Positions 22,590 to 36,000 of a stretch of DNA of 64,000 nucleotides are shown one piece after another; the first letter of the stretch is position 1; every line of letters begins with the position of its first letter. Origin of the DNA: Membranipora membranacea (lineage: Eukaryota; Bryozoa; Gymnolaemata; Cheilostomatida; Membraniporidae). Location: positions 15,314,001 through 15,378,000 of the forward strand of contig OU612073.1 of NCBI GenBank assembly GCA_914767715.1. The letters run 5' to 3'. The position numbers were made by a program, and so were the translations under genes. The notes under the pieces were generated by a model. The model saw only the letters and a program-made list of their open reading frames with translations. It was not told the DNA's origin and did no database searches.

Positions 22590-25500
22590 ATGTTAGGAGG
22601 AGAGGGACACACCACTCTAAGCAAACTAGCACTACTATGTACATACCTCATCTCAGTCATCTACTGTTCATCTGAGAGTTACACACGAGTTATCAACAAT
22701 GATGATGGTTATGGTAGGTAAAACATCATGTTGTTCCAACTGACATACAAACATATACATTCTGCTGGAATGGATAGAAACGCAAGTTTGTGTCACTACA
22801 GTATCAAACATTCCTTTCTGAAGAAAGGAAGAAAAGAAAGTTTGATAAAGTCATGCTATATCCGAACAACAAAAATACAGTAATTGATATTGCTCATAGC
22901 ATATGGCCGGCTAGGGTTTGCTGGATGAAAGTTGGCTCAGCTAGATCTGGCTGCACACAGCGGTGGTGTGCGGCCAGATGCCCACAAAGCCGCTAGGCTT
23001 TTTTGGCACAATTTTAGATACCCTAGAGAATTAAACCACTGCTGACACAGCTGGGCTTTGACCAGCAGTGCAACCAGTCAAAAATTTAAATAGAGAGTTG
23101 TTGCATCAAAACATCTAGCCAGTAGCTTTGAATGGAGTTATATGAGCTCTCAAAAAGTAAGGAGTATCTTCTTTCCCAGCCATCCACCATTAGTGATGAC
23201 ATATGTTGAGGTTGACCAATCAGGTGCCTTTAAAATATAGCTGAGATCCAACATTTTTATTAGTGTTGGATCTCAGCTAGATTTTAAAGGCACCTGATGC
23301 CACAACTCTCTATTTAAATCTTTGACTGGTGGCACTGCTAGACAAAGCCCAGATGTGTCAGCAGTGGTTTAAATATATATAAAAAGTAAAGAGCATGAAT
23401 AAAAGTTAGCCAGATTCAAATTTGGCCATTTCAAGCATTTGCGAAATGGCGAATTTTTCCCCCTGCAAATATATTTCTCACCTAGTGTAACAAACAAAAT
23501 GTAACAAGAAAGTTGGCTGAGCGACAGTGACAGTGCTTATTGATTTAACTGATTTGTACAGATTGAAATTATCTCTATATTGCCCTGTAATAGTGATTTG
23601 ATCTTCATTCTTTTCATTTTTTGATATAGTGGCTTCTCTTGGATGCTATAAATGTTCATCTGTGAATGGCTCTAACCCTGACTGTGATGATGAGTTTGTT
23701 GCCCAGGATGAGTTCTACGCACCCAACTGTATGGCAGCAAGAAAAAGCTATAGTAAAGATAACGGCAAACTGCTGACTGGTGTGCGTACTGGCTTATATC
23801 CAGCTACTTGGTGTATCAAGTTCAAAGCTACCAATAGTAAGTTTTGATTTTTCTTTCAGAGAACTCTCCAGGGTCTACTAGATGATGTTCTGCCGTTTAA
23901 TTTGATTAATTTGTGTTATAATGACAATATTAGCAGTCAAATTAAGTCATACAGGGTTGCCAAATACTGTACTGGCCCCTTATCAGAGATAATGAATGCT
24001 ATTGTATTCAGTACACAGCATTCCAATTAAGTCAAAAACATTGCAAAATACAAAAATTATACAGAGTTGCCTGCTCCCAGCAAACGAGGAGATGACTACT
24101 CAATCATCGGTTATTGCCTGCTTCACTCAATAGAATATGCGAAATGGCCAAAATTTATTTACATATTTAAAATACTATACAAAAACTACAGGTGTGCTTT
24201 AACTCTTGTACATATAGAGTGTGTTTCTCGAGCGATGTACATTTCGTAAACTGCTTTGAGATGAGTCCAGATTTGATAAATTTAATAAACTTTATGCAAA
24301 ATCACTCCATTACGAGTGCTAGATAGCTTGTATGGTGATGCATCTCAGTGTTAACATGACCCCTTACAACACCCGTAACTGATTCACCACACCGCCAATA
24401 TGTGGGTATAAAATACTCTGGGAAGGAAACCTGGAAATTTACAAGGTTGTTACCGATTAAGTTGGCTTTGGAGTGTCACAAAGAGAGATAGTTATATGTT
24501 TAATGATATGGGAGGTTGGTTATGATTCTGCCTAGTCAATCATTATATGCAAATAGCAGTCTACGTGTTGTGTTTGTATATAACCTTGCCTGTCAATAAT
24601 AAGTTAATCATCAAACTGTAATTATTTATGCAAAGGATAACTTTGTATTCGATTGACATCCTCCTCTAAAACGTGGATTGCTAGACTTGATTCTAACAAT
24701 GCCTGTCCGTGTCAGTATTGCTGCAGGCATGTCTGACACAAGCCATCGTGATGGACTGTCCATCACAACGGGACGGGCGGACCATTGCAACGAATAATCT
24801 ATTGTAACGTCTCTTAATACATCCATGGCTTATAATTTAGAATATTAACCCCCCCCCCAATTTTTAGAGAACAAGAGTCTCCTTGAACTTTGGCTGTTTA
24901 CTGTTCAGTAGCAAACAAAACTTTAAGGCTGGCCCCTAAAAGAATTGTGAGGTGGCCAAAGAGCCTCTTACTAAGGGCGGGATGCCATACATGAATGTCA
25001 TAAATAACTTTTGAAAGGGGGGGAGGATAACATATGCAAGTATACCCGACAGCCAGCCCTTAAAAGCGTTCAAGATGGCGGTCGCGGCCGTAGGCAATCG
25101 TTACCGACCGCCGACGGCTCCTTTTTTTTCTCCCTTTTTCCACTACATTGTCTGTCAATAAAAATAATTTTGTACAGGAACCTATCAGGGTTAAAATGTT
25201 GTGATCTGATAAATTCAATAATAGAGGTAGTGGGCAGTGACTTTATTGGTATAAGTGTTTCTAACATATATAATTATCAGGTCATTGGTATCAAATGTCC
25301 ATAACCAATCCAATTAATATCACCAATCATAATCACAATCACCAACAATCACAGGAGCAACAGTACATAACAGCAAAAAATATCAGCTTGTTGTTGTTGG
25401 TAGAAGTCTTGTCACGCAGCCAGCTTTTGGGTTTTTTGGTTTTTGTTTTGTATACCTTCAAGGAAATCGGATTATCGGCTGTCGCAAGTTTGAAGGCTGA

Positions 25501-25943
25501 AGTGCAATCATAATAATAATGCTGGATAATATTATACACTGTATTGTATAATAATTATGTAATGACTAATAATTATTATAGACAAATTTCTCAATTTCAT
25601 TATTGTGTAACGATTACTGATTATTATTGATATATTGGTTATATGATGATATTAATGATATATTTAATATCTAGAGGATACTGGTGTGAAACATATGGTG
25701 AGAGATTGTGCTGCCGATAGCGGAGGTACTACTTACGATACAGAGATAGGGGGTATGACACACTGTGGACCCCTCATGAAGACTCTCTACTACAACGGGG
25801 ACGTTATGGAGGGCTGTATAATGACGTGTAAAGGTAACGGCTGTAATGCTGGAGTTAGTACACTGAGAATTGACAGTCTAACACAACGTTTTTTAATTCT
25901 CAGTATCAGCACAGTATTCTCAATTCAATTGTTTGAATATTGA
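22590..25943 (+). CDS. Ly6/Quiver-like secreted or GPI-anchored protein
   Basis: Three exons (22590-22713, 23630-23836, 25675-25943) join in phase 1 throughout and give 199 residues. Residues about 8-30 form a signal peptide (LSKLALLCTYLISVIYCSS). The mature part starts with the CxxC pair (GCYKCSS), has spaced cysteines through both later exons, and ends the domain with the Ly6/uPAR hallmark CKGNGCN. A hydrophobic tail (FLILSISTVFSIQLF) follows and is compatible with a GPI anchor. The wide spacing and NPDCDDEF motif resemble the Quiver/Sleepless branch of the three-finger fold rather than classical Ly6. These are extracellular membrane-tethered modulators or receptors; the partner is unknown. 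ATG22590 is the only ATG in the first exon frame. A polyadenylation signal AATAAA is at 26299-26304. Confidence 0.78.
23028..23372. mobile_element. Foldback MITE in intron 1 of the Ly6-like gene
   Basis: Inverted arms of about 80 bp start TTAAACCACTGCTGACACAG and include AATTTAAATAGAGAGTTGT. A second, central hairpin at about 23221-23297 has arms CAGGTGCCTTTAAAAT and its complement around GAGATCCAACA. It is non-coding. Confidence 0.7.
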
Positions 25944-27046
25944 AATTAATGTGAAATAGATGTGGAAAAAATGTGGAAAAAATGCAATTGACGCACTTTG
26001 GAGATACACTTTCATTATTTTTCCATTTGATATTACATGTATTTTTTAAAAGGCCTTAACATATCAGTTATTTGGCTGCATTCCAGTCCACAATAGATTT
26101 TGTACCAGTATACACATGCAGGGTGATAATATTATTTAATAATAAAATTGGACCCTTATTTATTGTATTTTATTATATAAAATATATTTTGATGTTGGTT
26201 GCCCCAAAATATAAGCACATTATTATCCTAGATTTCACCATATTGTGTCTCAGCAAATCATTTGGATTAGCGTGCATCAAGCCCTGATAAACACCACAAA
26301 TAAATTATATAAAATGAGGCAAACTATTACGGTGAGCATGGAATAATGAGAGAATTTACCTACTATTATGAAGCATCACCTACCAGCATGCAATATGAAC
26401 CATGAAAACCCAATTATTACACTATCTTATAGAGATTCATGTCATAGATTAAGAAATTTTATTGTTCACCAATGTTAACTGAGGCATGGTAAGAAGAAGT
26501 ATCACGCAATAAACAACACATGTATATCACTTACACAAAAGTAGCTTGAGAGAGGAAGCAAGGCACAATGACCAGGGTCTATCTGCAGTGATTTTGTTTC
26601 ACGATAACTACTAACCAGCAGTAAACAAGAATTTGTGACCAGCTGTTAGTCGGGATCATCAGTAGTTGAACTACTCTACCAAAATAGTGGCCACATATTG
26701 AACTAAGGTTCATGTTCCAGGTTAGTTACTCTACTATACACTTCAACTTTGGCATGTATTACCAAGGAGCATAGCGATAGTATTATTTGTTAGTATTACC
26801 CGTAGACTTAATATATCAAGTCTATGGAATTACCATACGCTAACTTACAGTAAACTTGCTAAGCACATTGGAAAGGTTATTGAGTCAGAGCTATGGTAAC
26901 TGTACTATGAATATTTGGCAGTCGAGTTAATAAGTGCTTTGATGTTTTCCATTGTAACAATCGTGATACATGTTATATTTATAACACTATTTCAGGGTGT
27001 CCTCTGACTCTGGCCAGACGGCAAAACTGATCTCCCCAAAGGTAGA

Positions 27047-30000
27047 ATGGGCTGGTGGAGATTCGCCAAGGATAGTCTGGCATACATATCTGTGGAGCCA
27101 ATCATCCTACTATTCTTTTGGTCGCTGCCTTACATAGATCATGGAAACGGCGTACTGCTGTTTCGCTACTTCTGCCAGGCTAACTACAATGATACATTCT
27201 GTAAAAATATCTCCAAGCCTCCTCTGGATGACGGCCCGGAGAATCACGCTATACAAGGACAAGTCTCTCAGTAAGTGGGAATAATGTACCCTAGAGGCGA
27301 AAATATAAGCTAGGGATAGGTGTGAGGGTATCTTTATGTTGGCTATAACACTAATTTTAGCTAGCTATTAATTGCAGCTAGCTAGCAAATAATTCTGCTG
27401 CATTATACCTATACTTCTGTTGGAAGGGACCATGTACAGTAGGTTTTACTCAATTCGGTTTGTTGTAAGAAACAATCCACAAGTTGCCATTGGTGTCGGT
27501 GTAACAGCAATTGAACTGGTTTCGGGTTATAACGGGAGATGTTTATTTCAGTAGAGTAAAGTATCCGAATTTTGCACACACATTACTTTTCTCTTTAGAA
27601 TAAATACTATCTCCTTGTAAGAACTTGATACCATTTCGATAAGTTGTTATACAACCTCATACCATACCACAAACCAATCAAACTATAACCTAGAAGTCAT
27701 GGCAACGTGTGACTTGTTTATCGAAATCATATCGAATAGACTAATCCTGCTCGTGATCCCTTCTGTATTTTGCTGACTAGTTGGATTTTTCCTTTCGAAT
27801 ACTTCAATGTGTTGTCAATTTTTGGTAGCTATAATAATATATTGATTATGTGTTCAAATGATGACCAGAGCGCGGTTTATGGCATCCCACTTTCAACCAT
27901 CGCCGAAAAATCAGATTACAATGTACTGCCACTACCAGCAAAGTTCGAGCATAGCCACATTACATGTCATGTCATGTCATGTTTGACACTGGAAAGCTTT
28001 ACATGCAAAAACTCATAAAGAGATCTTGTGGTTATGCATCATCATCTACATTAGAGTTTTGAAATCACCGCTTTATCTGAAATCCCGATAAATGTGATAA
28101 ATGAGCTTACAATTTTTCTAATTTTTTAATTTTTTGCGTTCCAATCGCCTGTTGCAACCTAGGTACCAATCCTCACACAATAACGTCTTTATGGGCTTCA
28201 CCATGAGCAAGCAAGCAAGCAATGTTTCCTTTCAACCATTCATCCTGAAAACATTAATAACTTTATCAATTTAGGGTTAGGAATGAATGCAGATTTGTTT
28301 ATCATTTACAAGGGAAACTTTCTACCATTCCTCATACAACAAAGGTGCTGTGTTATTTAGACCGAAAATGCCATTTTGTTTTCTCTTCTTTGCCTTGCAC
28401 AAAAGCCTTAGTCATTATATGACATTGAATTGCCTACAAATTAGTGACAGAGTAAGATTTAATACTTCCGACTGTTGGAATGTAATATGCTTCATTCATT
28501 GCGTACTTGTTTGATTGCTCTAGCCACCAGCGACCGCTTTAGGTTTTCTTATCTGATCCTCGAGTTCATTCTACCATCAATTTGAGATTTGAGATTTAAT
28601 CGAAAACATGCTAGCCATTAGTTAGAATAATGCTAACTATCTATTAGAAGGTGTCTGCTCTATGGGGCAGCGGTGGCTGGAGCAGTAAACGCCTTGATTA
28701 AGGTTATGTCAAAGACCGATCCGAATATCAACATACCATATACCGTTGGAAAGCTGCCGAGCTACTGAAAATGAATACCTGAACAAAAACTTGATTCAAT
28801 GACGTTGTGTCATTTTAGGGAGGAAATGAGGCAGAAAACGCTGTTTTTGTCAAAGCATATGGAGGAGTCAAATTAAATGCAAGAGATTTCAAACCAGGTG
28901 GAATGCATACTTAGAGATTGCGTTCATTGTAAAATTGGATTTTCTTTGATATATGACTAGTCTAAACTGAATTTATACGTCACGCCATACAATGCATTTT
29001 TTTTGTGAAGCCGTGAAAATATGTGAAAATTCAATCATTAATTCAGAACAGATCATAGGCTCGAAAAAAAATTAATTATGATTTTCCCTAAGAGTACACT
29101 TCAAATGTCATACCTATCAACTTTCAACAAATTAGCTTGCATATTGCGAAAAACAGTAGACTCTCTAATATTTCTTGCAACTTTTGCATAACATCAAATG
29201 TGCTGTCCAAATGACCATTATTATTATGTGTTATTTTGATGTTATGCAAAAGTTGCAAGAATATCAGGTGTATTCGAGAGTCTACTTCCAACAGTATATG
29301 ATATGTTGATATTCGGATCGGTCTTTAACTTCCTGCCAATAAGGGAGCCAAATAATTGTTTTCAGAAGTGGGCTTTGGGGGAGACGGGTATTATGATGTA
29401 AGCAAGGACCGTCGCTTTGTTCACTTGCTGTTTCGTCCAAAAGCGATAAACTGAAAAATGCCATGAACTGGGTGGGGTGTTTGTGTTACAGCCATAGTTA
29501 TTATAAAAGGATTCATTTCAATCATGAATCTGTAGTTTCTGCACAGTAAGATAAAGCACATGTGTTACTGCCATTAATATTAAAACTGGAATATTTTCAT
29601 TCTATGTTTACCGCAGATAAGAACTGGTATGGTTTTATAATTGGAATTAACGGTCACATGTCTCTTTTTTTGTTTTGTAGTTGGATTATGTACTCTAAGA
29701 TCACCATGGTGATACCGATGCTATACAGTACAACAATTCTAGGAGCTATATCAGATAGATTCCAAAGAAAGTTACCGATGGTGATACCAGCTATTGGAGT
29801 TTTCTTAGCCTGTATATGGCTTATGTCTCTCGCATTGCTATTCGAGGCTTACCAGATTAACGTCTCATCGTAAGTATGCAGAAAACATGGAAAGCATTCA
29901 ACACATCGATTCAACAAAGCAGAAATTTTATCATACGTCTGTCAGTAGTCACTAACTAGAACATTGAACTGTTTTCAGTAGCTTGAGACAACCACTATTT

Positions 30001-33000
30001 CAATCTGGAGTAAGCCACAACTAGCCTAGTCTTGTGTGCCTACTTAAAAAAGAGTTCAGTGACAAGGCTAATCCATAACCACAGTAATACCAATGAACTA
30101 GTGGCCACTAGTTCATTGGTAATACAGGGCAATAATATGATTAAGATTGATGGGTTTTGGCCAATTTCATTGCTACACCTCGCCAATGGTCTCATGTTGA
30201 TGGATTAGACCAACTTTGTTGCACCAGAGAGGACCTTGAATCATGACCTGTGTTGGACAGTGTTTCCCCCACCATTGTGTGATGTAGTCTGAGCCCCCCT
30301 CCTCCAGACTCTTGCCCCCTGCCCGACAGCCCCTCCTCCGGCGATGATGTCTCTTGCCTCTTCAGTGATAAGTTAGAAAATGTAACATTTGAGGTGATCA
30401 ATTGGTAGCTAGCCTGTGGAAGAGGGCAACTTTCCCTCCTGCGAACGCCTTCCTTCTCTAGAGTAGGTTCATGCTGTAGCATCCAATCAAATATTATTTA
30501 ATACAATTTTTACAGTTATTTTCTGGTTTCTTCCTTCATACTGGGAATAACAGGATACTATGGGACCGCTCTCATGTCTACATCAGCGTACCTTGGTGTA
30601 AGTTGTCTTTCAACCATGTACTTACTATTGGTGAACTACTGTGACAGTAACAGTCTAGGTCACGAGCTGAGTGAAATCTGAGATGTTGAAATAAGACCAC
30701 ATCTGATTGAAATTAGATAATGGAATCACATGCAAGAATCCCTATTTATTAAAGCAAGTATCATTTGCTCATTGATAATAGACTGAATCCTTTGAGACAC
30801 CATCTGCATTAGATATTTCTGAGATCTGCTGCAGCCTCTGCGTAGAATCAAAGATAATAAATACTCATTGAAGAATAAGGACATATTCTTACATAGTTTA
30901 AGTGCTCGAACGGTGGCGGGATGCTGGTAGAGGCATTTCATTATCAACCACTTTCCCAACCAGTGGTTGATAATGAAACGCCTCTACCAGCATCCCGCCA
31001 CCGTTTGAGCACTTAAACTCATTCTTACACTTAGATGTGATGTGATAGGATGGTACCACTATATAGAGCTGCTAATTGTACTCATTCCTGTTTTTTTAAC
31101 TGCTTGTTTATTTCTTTGTTTGTCTGTAGGTGATAACAACATCTCACTCTCGCACATGGAGGATTAGTATATTTGAGGCAGCGTTAACTTTGGGCCTTGT
31201 GGCTGGCTCTATGACATCAGGGTTAATAATAGACCACCTTGGTCTGCCGGTTCTTTTTGGAACAACAGCTGGTAAGATGTATAGCAAGGACACATTGTAT
31301 GACTCAAATTGTGTGGGTACAACTTGCCTGTGACTACCGGCATTCCAGCCAGAATAGAGTCACTAAAACATGGAAGTGCGCTCCCACCCACAATTTAAAT
31401 AACATGAAATGAATGATACAATGTAGCTACTGTCTAGCAATTTTGTTAGCCTGTCATCAAGGGATTTATTTGGGATTGTCTGTGTCTGTGTTTACAAAGC
31501 AGTCAAGTAAAGCTACTGGGTACTGGGGGGTTGTTGTGACACTTTACTGGATTATAAATTGTTATCAGATTCCCCATCTTTGTTGAAACCTCAAACATAC
31601 CTATTTGTGAAACATTGGGACATGACCTGATAATATGGGCTTATTAAGCCAATAAAACTTTATAGCAATTTCCGTGATCATTATTGATCCATTTGAAGTT
31701 TCTTACTTATGTTTAAAATACAATCAATTTCCTAGTTGTAGGAAAATAATGTCTTTGAGATACCCATAATATGGCCACATAGCCAATTTGCAAGGACAAA
31801 ATTTGTTGACAACCACCATTATCCTAAGAATCTTATCATTAATAAGCCTGGGCAGAGGGCAACCATACATGGCGCTTCACACTACATTCATGTCTACCTT
31901 TACATCCTACAGTACCATACAGATTTATATGGGTACACACTGAGTTACCCATCTGTGCAATTGTACACTGGGTCTTCATATCACTCCCTATGATATAAAG
32001 TTGGGTTTTCTCATATCAATCATAATTCCATATTTTGAGCTGAGCTGTCACATAATCAGAGGTTGTGCAATAAAAGGAAGACAACAACCTTTACACATCA
32101 ATATGTATGTTCCTGTTTAGCCCATAAGCATGTAAACTAGGCTAGAGGTAGATCAAGCATGATCCAATTTGCCTGCATCTAGGTTTTGAGCCGGCGGCTT
32201 AGCAGTAGAAAGGGAATGACCGGACTTCGGGCAAATTGGATCGAACTTGATCCAGACTAAAGTAGTTTAAGCGCTCAAACGGTGGCGGGATGCTGGTAGA
32301 GGCATCTCATTAACAACCACTGTGGTTGATAATGAAATGCCTCTACCAGCATCCCGCCACCGTTTGAGCGCTTAAACTAAGACTAAAGGTATCATTTGTT
32401 TATAAATCAGGAGAGGCTAACTCCTAGGTACACAAACATTAAAATTTGAAAGATCTCTTTCCTTCAGAATGTTAATTTACTATTGTTGTAGGATTGAATA
32501 TGTTAGCTGTCATATACACCGTAGTGCGAATCGCTGAGACTCACACTGTAAAATCTGAGCGGCCTCTGTGGCATGAAATGTGTGAGTTCTCTCATGTCAG
32601 AGGGTATATTAAGACAGTATACAAGCCCCGAGCACAAAGTAGAAGACTCTACATTCATCTTATATTCGCCTCCTTCATGGTGGGAACTTGCTCTGGCCAA
32701 GGTAAGCTCACATAACATCTTCTTTTGCAAAGACATTAATATAACCTGCAACAAAGTCTGGAGATGAAAGTGAATAGAATACTACCTACATCGCCGGTGG
32801 TTCTCATGAGGTTATTTATAAAATAAGACAGTAAAGGAAAATTCACATAAACCTTATAACATGGTTTGAGCAAAATTGGTGTGCAATAGAATCAAATAGA
32901 TTACATGCTCCATAGGTCCAGCAGAGAGATAGAAGAATTCGGTATCCAATATTTCGCTCGTTCAAGTTTGACTGCATTTCTTGTTGCTCCAATGCTACTG

Positions 33001-35216
33001 ATACGTTGGCAAATTGAGTCAACCTTGATCTTAATTAGATTTGTGGCCCATTAGTTCAGGGTGCCTCTTTTATACCGCATTAAATTCCTGATACTTATCT
33101 GTCTTTCAACTGCAGTTTACCACTTCAATTGCAGGGCTGTTTGATGTGCTATTCTTGTACCTCACAAAATCTCGCAACTTCACCAACAGTCTGTTCAGCT
33201 TATTTACTGGTAGCCAGGCAATGCTACAGAGTATTGGTAATATACTAGCGATGTACATCCTCAAAAAACTGCTCAACCTCACGGAGCCTATAATAAATGT
33301 CTGGGCAACAGTAGGTAAGCACCAATATTGTTCTTCCTAATAAAAACTGCTGATTGTGATGGACGCAATCAAGATGCTGAAAATGTCACATGACCACCCT
33401 TATATTCCTTTTGAATTTTTTTTTTTATAATTTTATTATTAACCAACTTATCGAGCAACAAGGCTGATGTTAAGATGGACCCATTTCTGGTGACATACTG
33501 CTATACTAACCATATTGAGGATTATCAAAAAATTTGGTGTATCAGTGAAGGGCTTGATATATCGTTTTGCATTGAGAGTATGATGATTGCCCTCCCCTCT
33601 TGTAGTCAATGTGTTGGCTCTGATTGGTGGGTGGGTAGAAGAAGACCAACCAATCAGAGAAAACACATTGGCTGCCCCCCCCCCTCCACCTCCTGTAGCA
33701 AACTTATCAATTAAGCCTGTTTCATGATTGCAATGATATGCGAGTGCCCCACAAACACATTAAATTATCTCCTTAATTGGTTCTATGGTCAGATGAATTA
33801 TAGTGATTTTCATATCATTGGACTCCGATGTATGGTGATGCTATGCAAATCTCCTACGCTTCAACTAAAACAAGTTTGATCAATCTATTAATGTACTTAC
33901 CGACTCCAAATCAAACCTGTTGCATTAATGTCTGGAAATCTTTAGGTACTAAGTCAGTGATCATGAACCATCACTATGCAATCGTTGTTACATCCATGAA
34001 TTTGATATTTGAAATATGGATTTTAGAAGAGTTGTCTTACAAGTCTTTGATTCATCAAAGTTTATCAAACCGATATTGACAAATTTCTTTTAAACCACAT
34101 ACTCAATCGAGTTTGTCTCCTATTATTTCAGGTATGGCTATTTCATACTCTATGATAGCATCCAGTAGCTCAATAGTCATCTGGTTATCTCTGATATTCA
34201 TCGGCACCGGAGGTTTAGGAGGCGGAGCGTGTCGAGGTTTTATATCTAAGCTTGTACCAGAAGAGGAACAAGGTCAAGTTTTCGCTTTCATTGCGATGGG
34301 TCAGTGCATGACGGGATTGATAGCCAGCGTCATCTTCAACAATATATATCCTCATACACTCGGGTAAGTCAACAAATATAATCTGCCTGCTCAGCTTTAA
34401 TTGAACGAATTCTGTTATTACAACCAGTCATTGAGTTATTATTTTTATTATTCACTTTTTATTACTATACTCACTGAGGTTTTGCTGATTAGGCCCATTG
34501 AATGGCATATTTGGATAGATTTCAGTGATTATGCCATGCCAGTAGAATGTCAGTCAGATAGTAGTAGGATGAGAATATTCCATGATGTACAGATGTGATA
34601 ACATGCTATGGCTTAGTTCTTCAACATGTGAGAGGGCTAGTAATCTAAGGGTATTTCGAAAGCTGACCCAAAATTTGGTTAAAAGCTTATGTGGTTTATT
34701 CACGCCCATGGCCCACATAGTAATAAAATTGCAAATTACTACTATTTTACTTTTATATTGATACAAATAATCAGCATGGTTTAATTGTGACGATTCTGTA
34801 TAGAACTAATTATCATGTGGTTACTTGGTGGCTGAATGACTGAAATTAAAGTCAACTTCAGGAAGGTGTGAAGTTGTTGGAATTATGCTCTCTTTATTTA
34901 TTCATAAATGATTATCCGGCTCTGTGTTAAATCATGACTATATTAATCCGGAAATGTGTGTTGTTGGATGAAATTATGAGAAAATATTAATCATCACTTT
35001 CAGCGCAGTTATTTTTCTCTTTACAGAGTATTTGATGGGCTCACCCCACTACTAGCAGGTGTAATGAACATTGTTGGTATAGCCCTAGCCTTAGCAGTTT
35101 TTATCCACAGACGTGTACATGGGAATGATGACGCTGCCCTCAATCTCATATCACCAGAATCCTCTGCTATGACCTCGATGGCTTCCTCTTCCGCTGCAAG
35201 CACTGCAGGTACTTGA
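27047..35216 (+). CDS. SLC46-like major facilitator transporter, copy 2
   Basis: This is the paralogue of the gene at 470-10079, with the same eight exons and phases: 27047-27270, 29681-29869, 30516-30597, 31130-31271, 32492-32701, 33135-33314, 34132-34363 and 35027-35216. It also gives 482 residues. Comparing the translations by eye I count about 14 amino-acid differences. They concentrate in the sixth exon (for example MLMS to MLQS, NILLM to NILAM) and the last exon. The second and seventh exons are unchanged at protein level. No frameshift or stop is visible, so both copies look functional. Intron lengths differ only through mobile-element insertions. Function is inferred from the family, as for copy 1. 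Confidence 0.85.
28711..29326. mobile_element. Inverted-repeat element private to SLC46 copy 2
   Basis: This 616-bp insertion in intron 1 is absent from copy 1. Its termini are about 41-bp inverted repeats beginning AAAGACCGATCCGAATATCA, with two mismatches. An inner inverted repeat (about 29157-29284) carries TTGCAACTTTTGCATAACAT and its complement. The target site is not clean: about 16 bp present in copy 1 are replaced here. Confidence 0.7.
30896..31018. mobile_element. Foldback MITE (GTTTAAG family), copy 2 orthologue
   Basis: This is the same element as at 4494-4615. The right TA flank has mutated to TC. Confidence 0.75.
32144..32258. mobile_element. Dispersed inverted repeat (AAGTTTGATCC family)
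   Basis: Inverted ends GATCAAGCATGATCCAATTT and AAATTGGATCGAACTTGATC are about 115 bp apart. It sits immediately left of the MITE at 32265-32377 and is absent from copy 1. Confidence 0.6.
32265..32377. mobile_element. Complete GTTTAAG-family MITE in copy 2 intron 4
   Basis: This palindromic element is flanked by TA (32263-32264 and 32378-32379). Its arms are GTTTAAGCGCTCAAACGGTG and complement. Only half remains at the matching place in copy 1. Confidence 0.75.
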
Positions 35217-35389
35217 CAATTAAAATCTATCTCATTCAAGTACCTTTAGTATTCTTCCTTACCTGGGTGGCTGGTACCTTGCCGAGTTGATTGCCACATC
35301 TTTTGTAGATGATTTTGGAGATATATCATAACTATCTATCTGTTGTACAATCCAGATGTTTGGCACATTGTCACCCTTAAAGAAGCCAT

Positions 35390-36000
35390 CTAATAGGGCC
35401 GGGCACGGGCAGAGTGGTCAGTCATGGATTAGCCGGATGAGCATAGTACTCGGCAGTCAGCTTTAAGGTTGTTCCACAGCTTTCCAGTATGGATGAAGAC
35501 GCTGTTGAGATGAGACTTGGTGTTGTGTTGTGATGTGTTGTTTTATTTTGTTGGACTTGTCTTGGTGGTAGCAGACTTTATAAAGTTGTGCAGTTCAGTG
35601 TTGATTTCTTTGAAGTGCATTGCACAAAACAAGCTTATTAGCCTGTGCTCCCGTCTTTCCTCCAGTGTCTCCTTATCAAGCTTACTCAGAAGGTTAGTAG
35701 TCGATGCTTGGCTAGTACGTGGTATATTGAATACTGCACGTGCTGCTCTTCTCTGTGATGTTTCTAGCTTATCACTCAATGTTTTTGGAAGAGGGTCGCA
35801 GGAACAGGATGCATACTCAAGCAACTAAACGCAGTAGCTGCTTATACGCTTCTGTTCTTAATTCAGTGGACTGCGGTGGCAGGGTTCTCTTGATGAATCC
35901 TAGGATTGAAAGTCCCATTCTGCATTAGGAGTCCACATGCATTGACCACTTCAGATGAGTTTGTATATAGACACTAAGGTATTGTCTAATCGCTTCAATA
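35390..36000 (-). mobile_element. LINE 3' fragment, Jockey/CR1-like RT end (copy 2)
   Basis: This is the orthologue of the fragment at 10230-10880, with the same motifs LEYASCSCDPLPKTLSD and LETSQRRAARAVFNIPR on the minus strand. It carries further small deletions near 35930-35990. It is non-functional. Confidence 0.75.
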
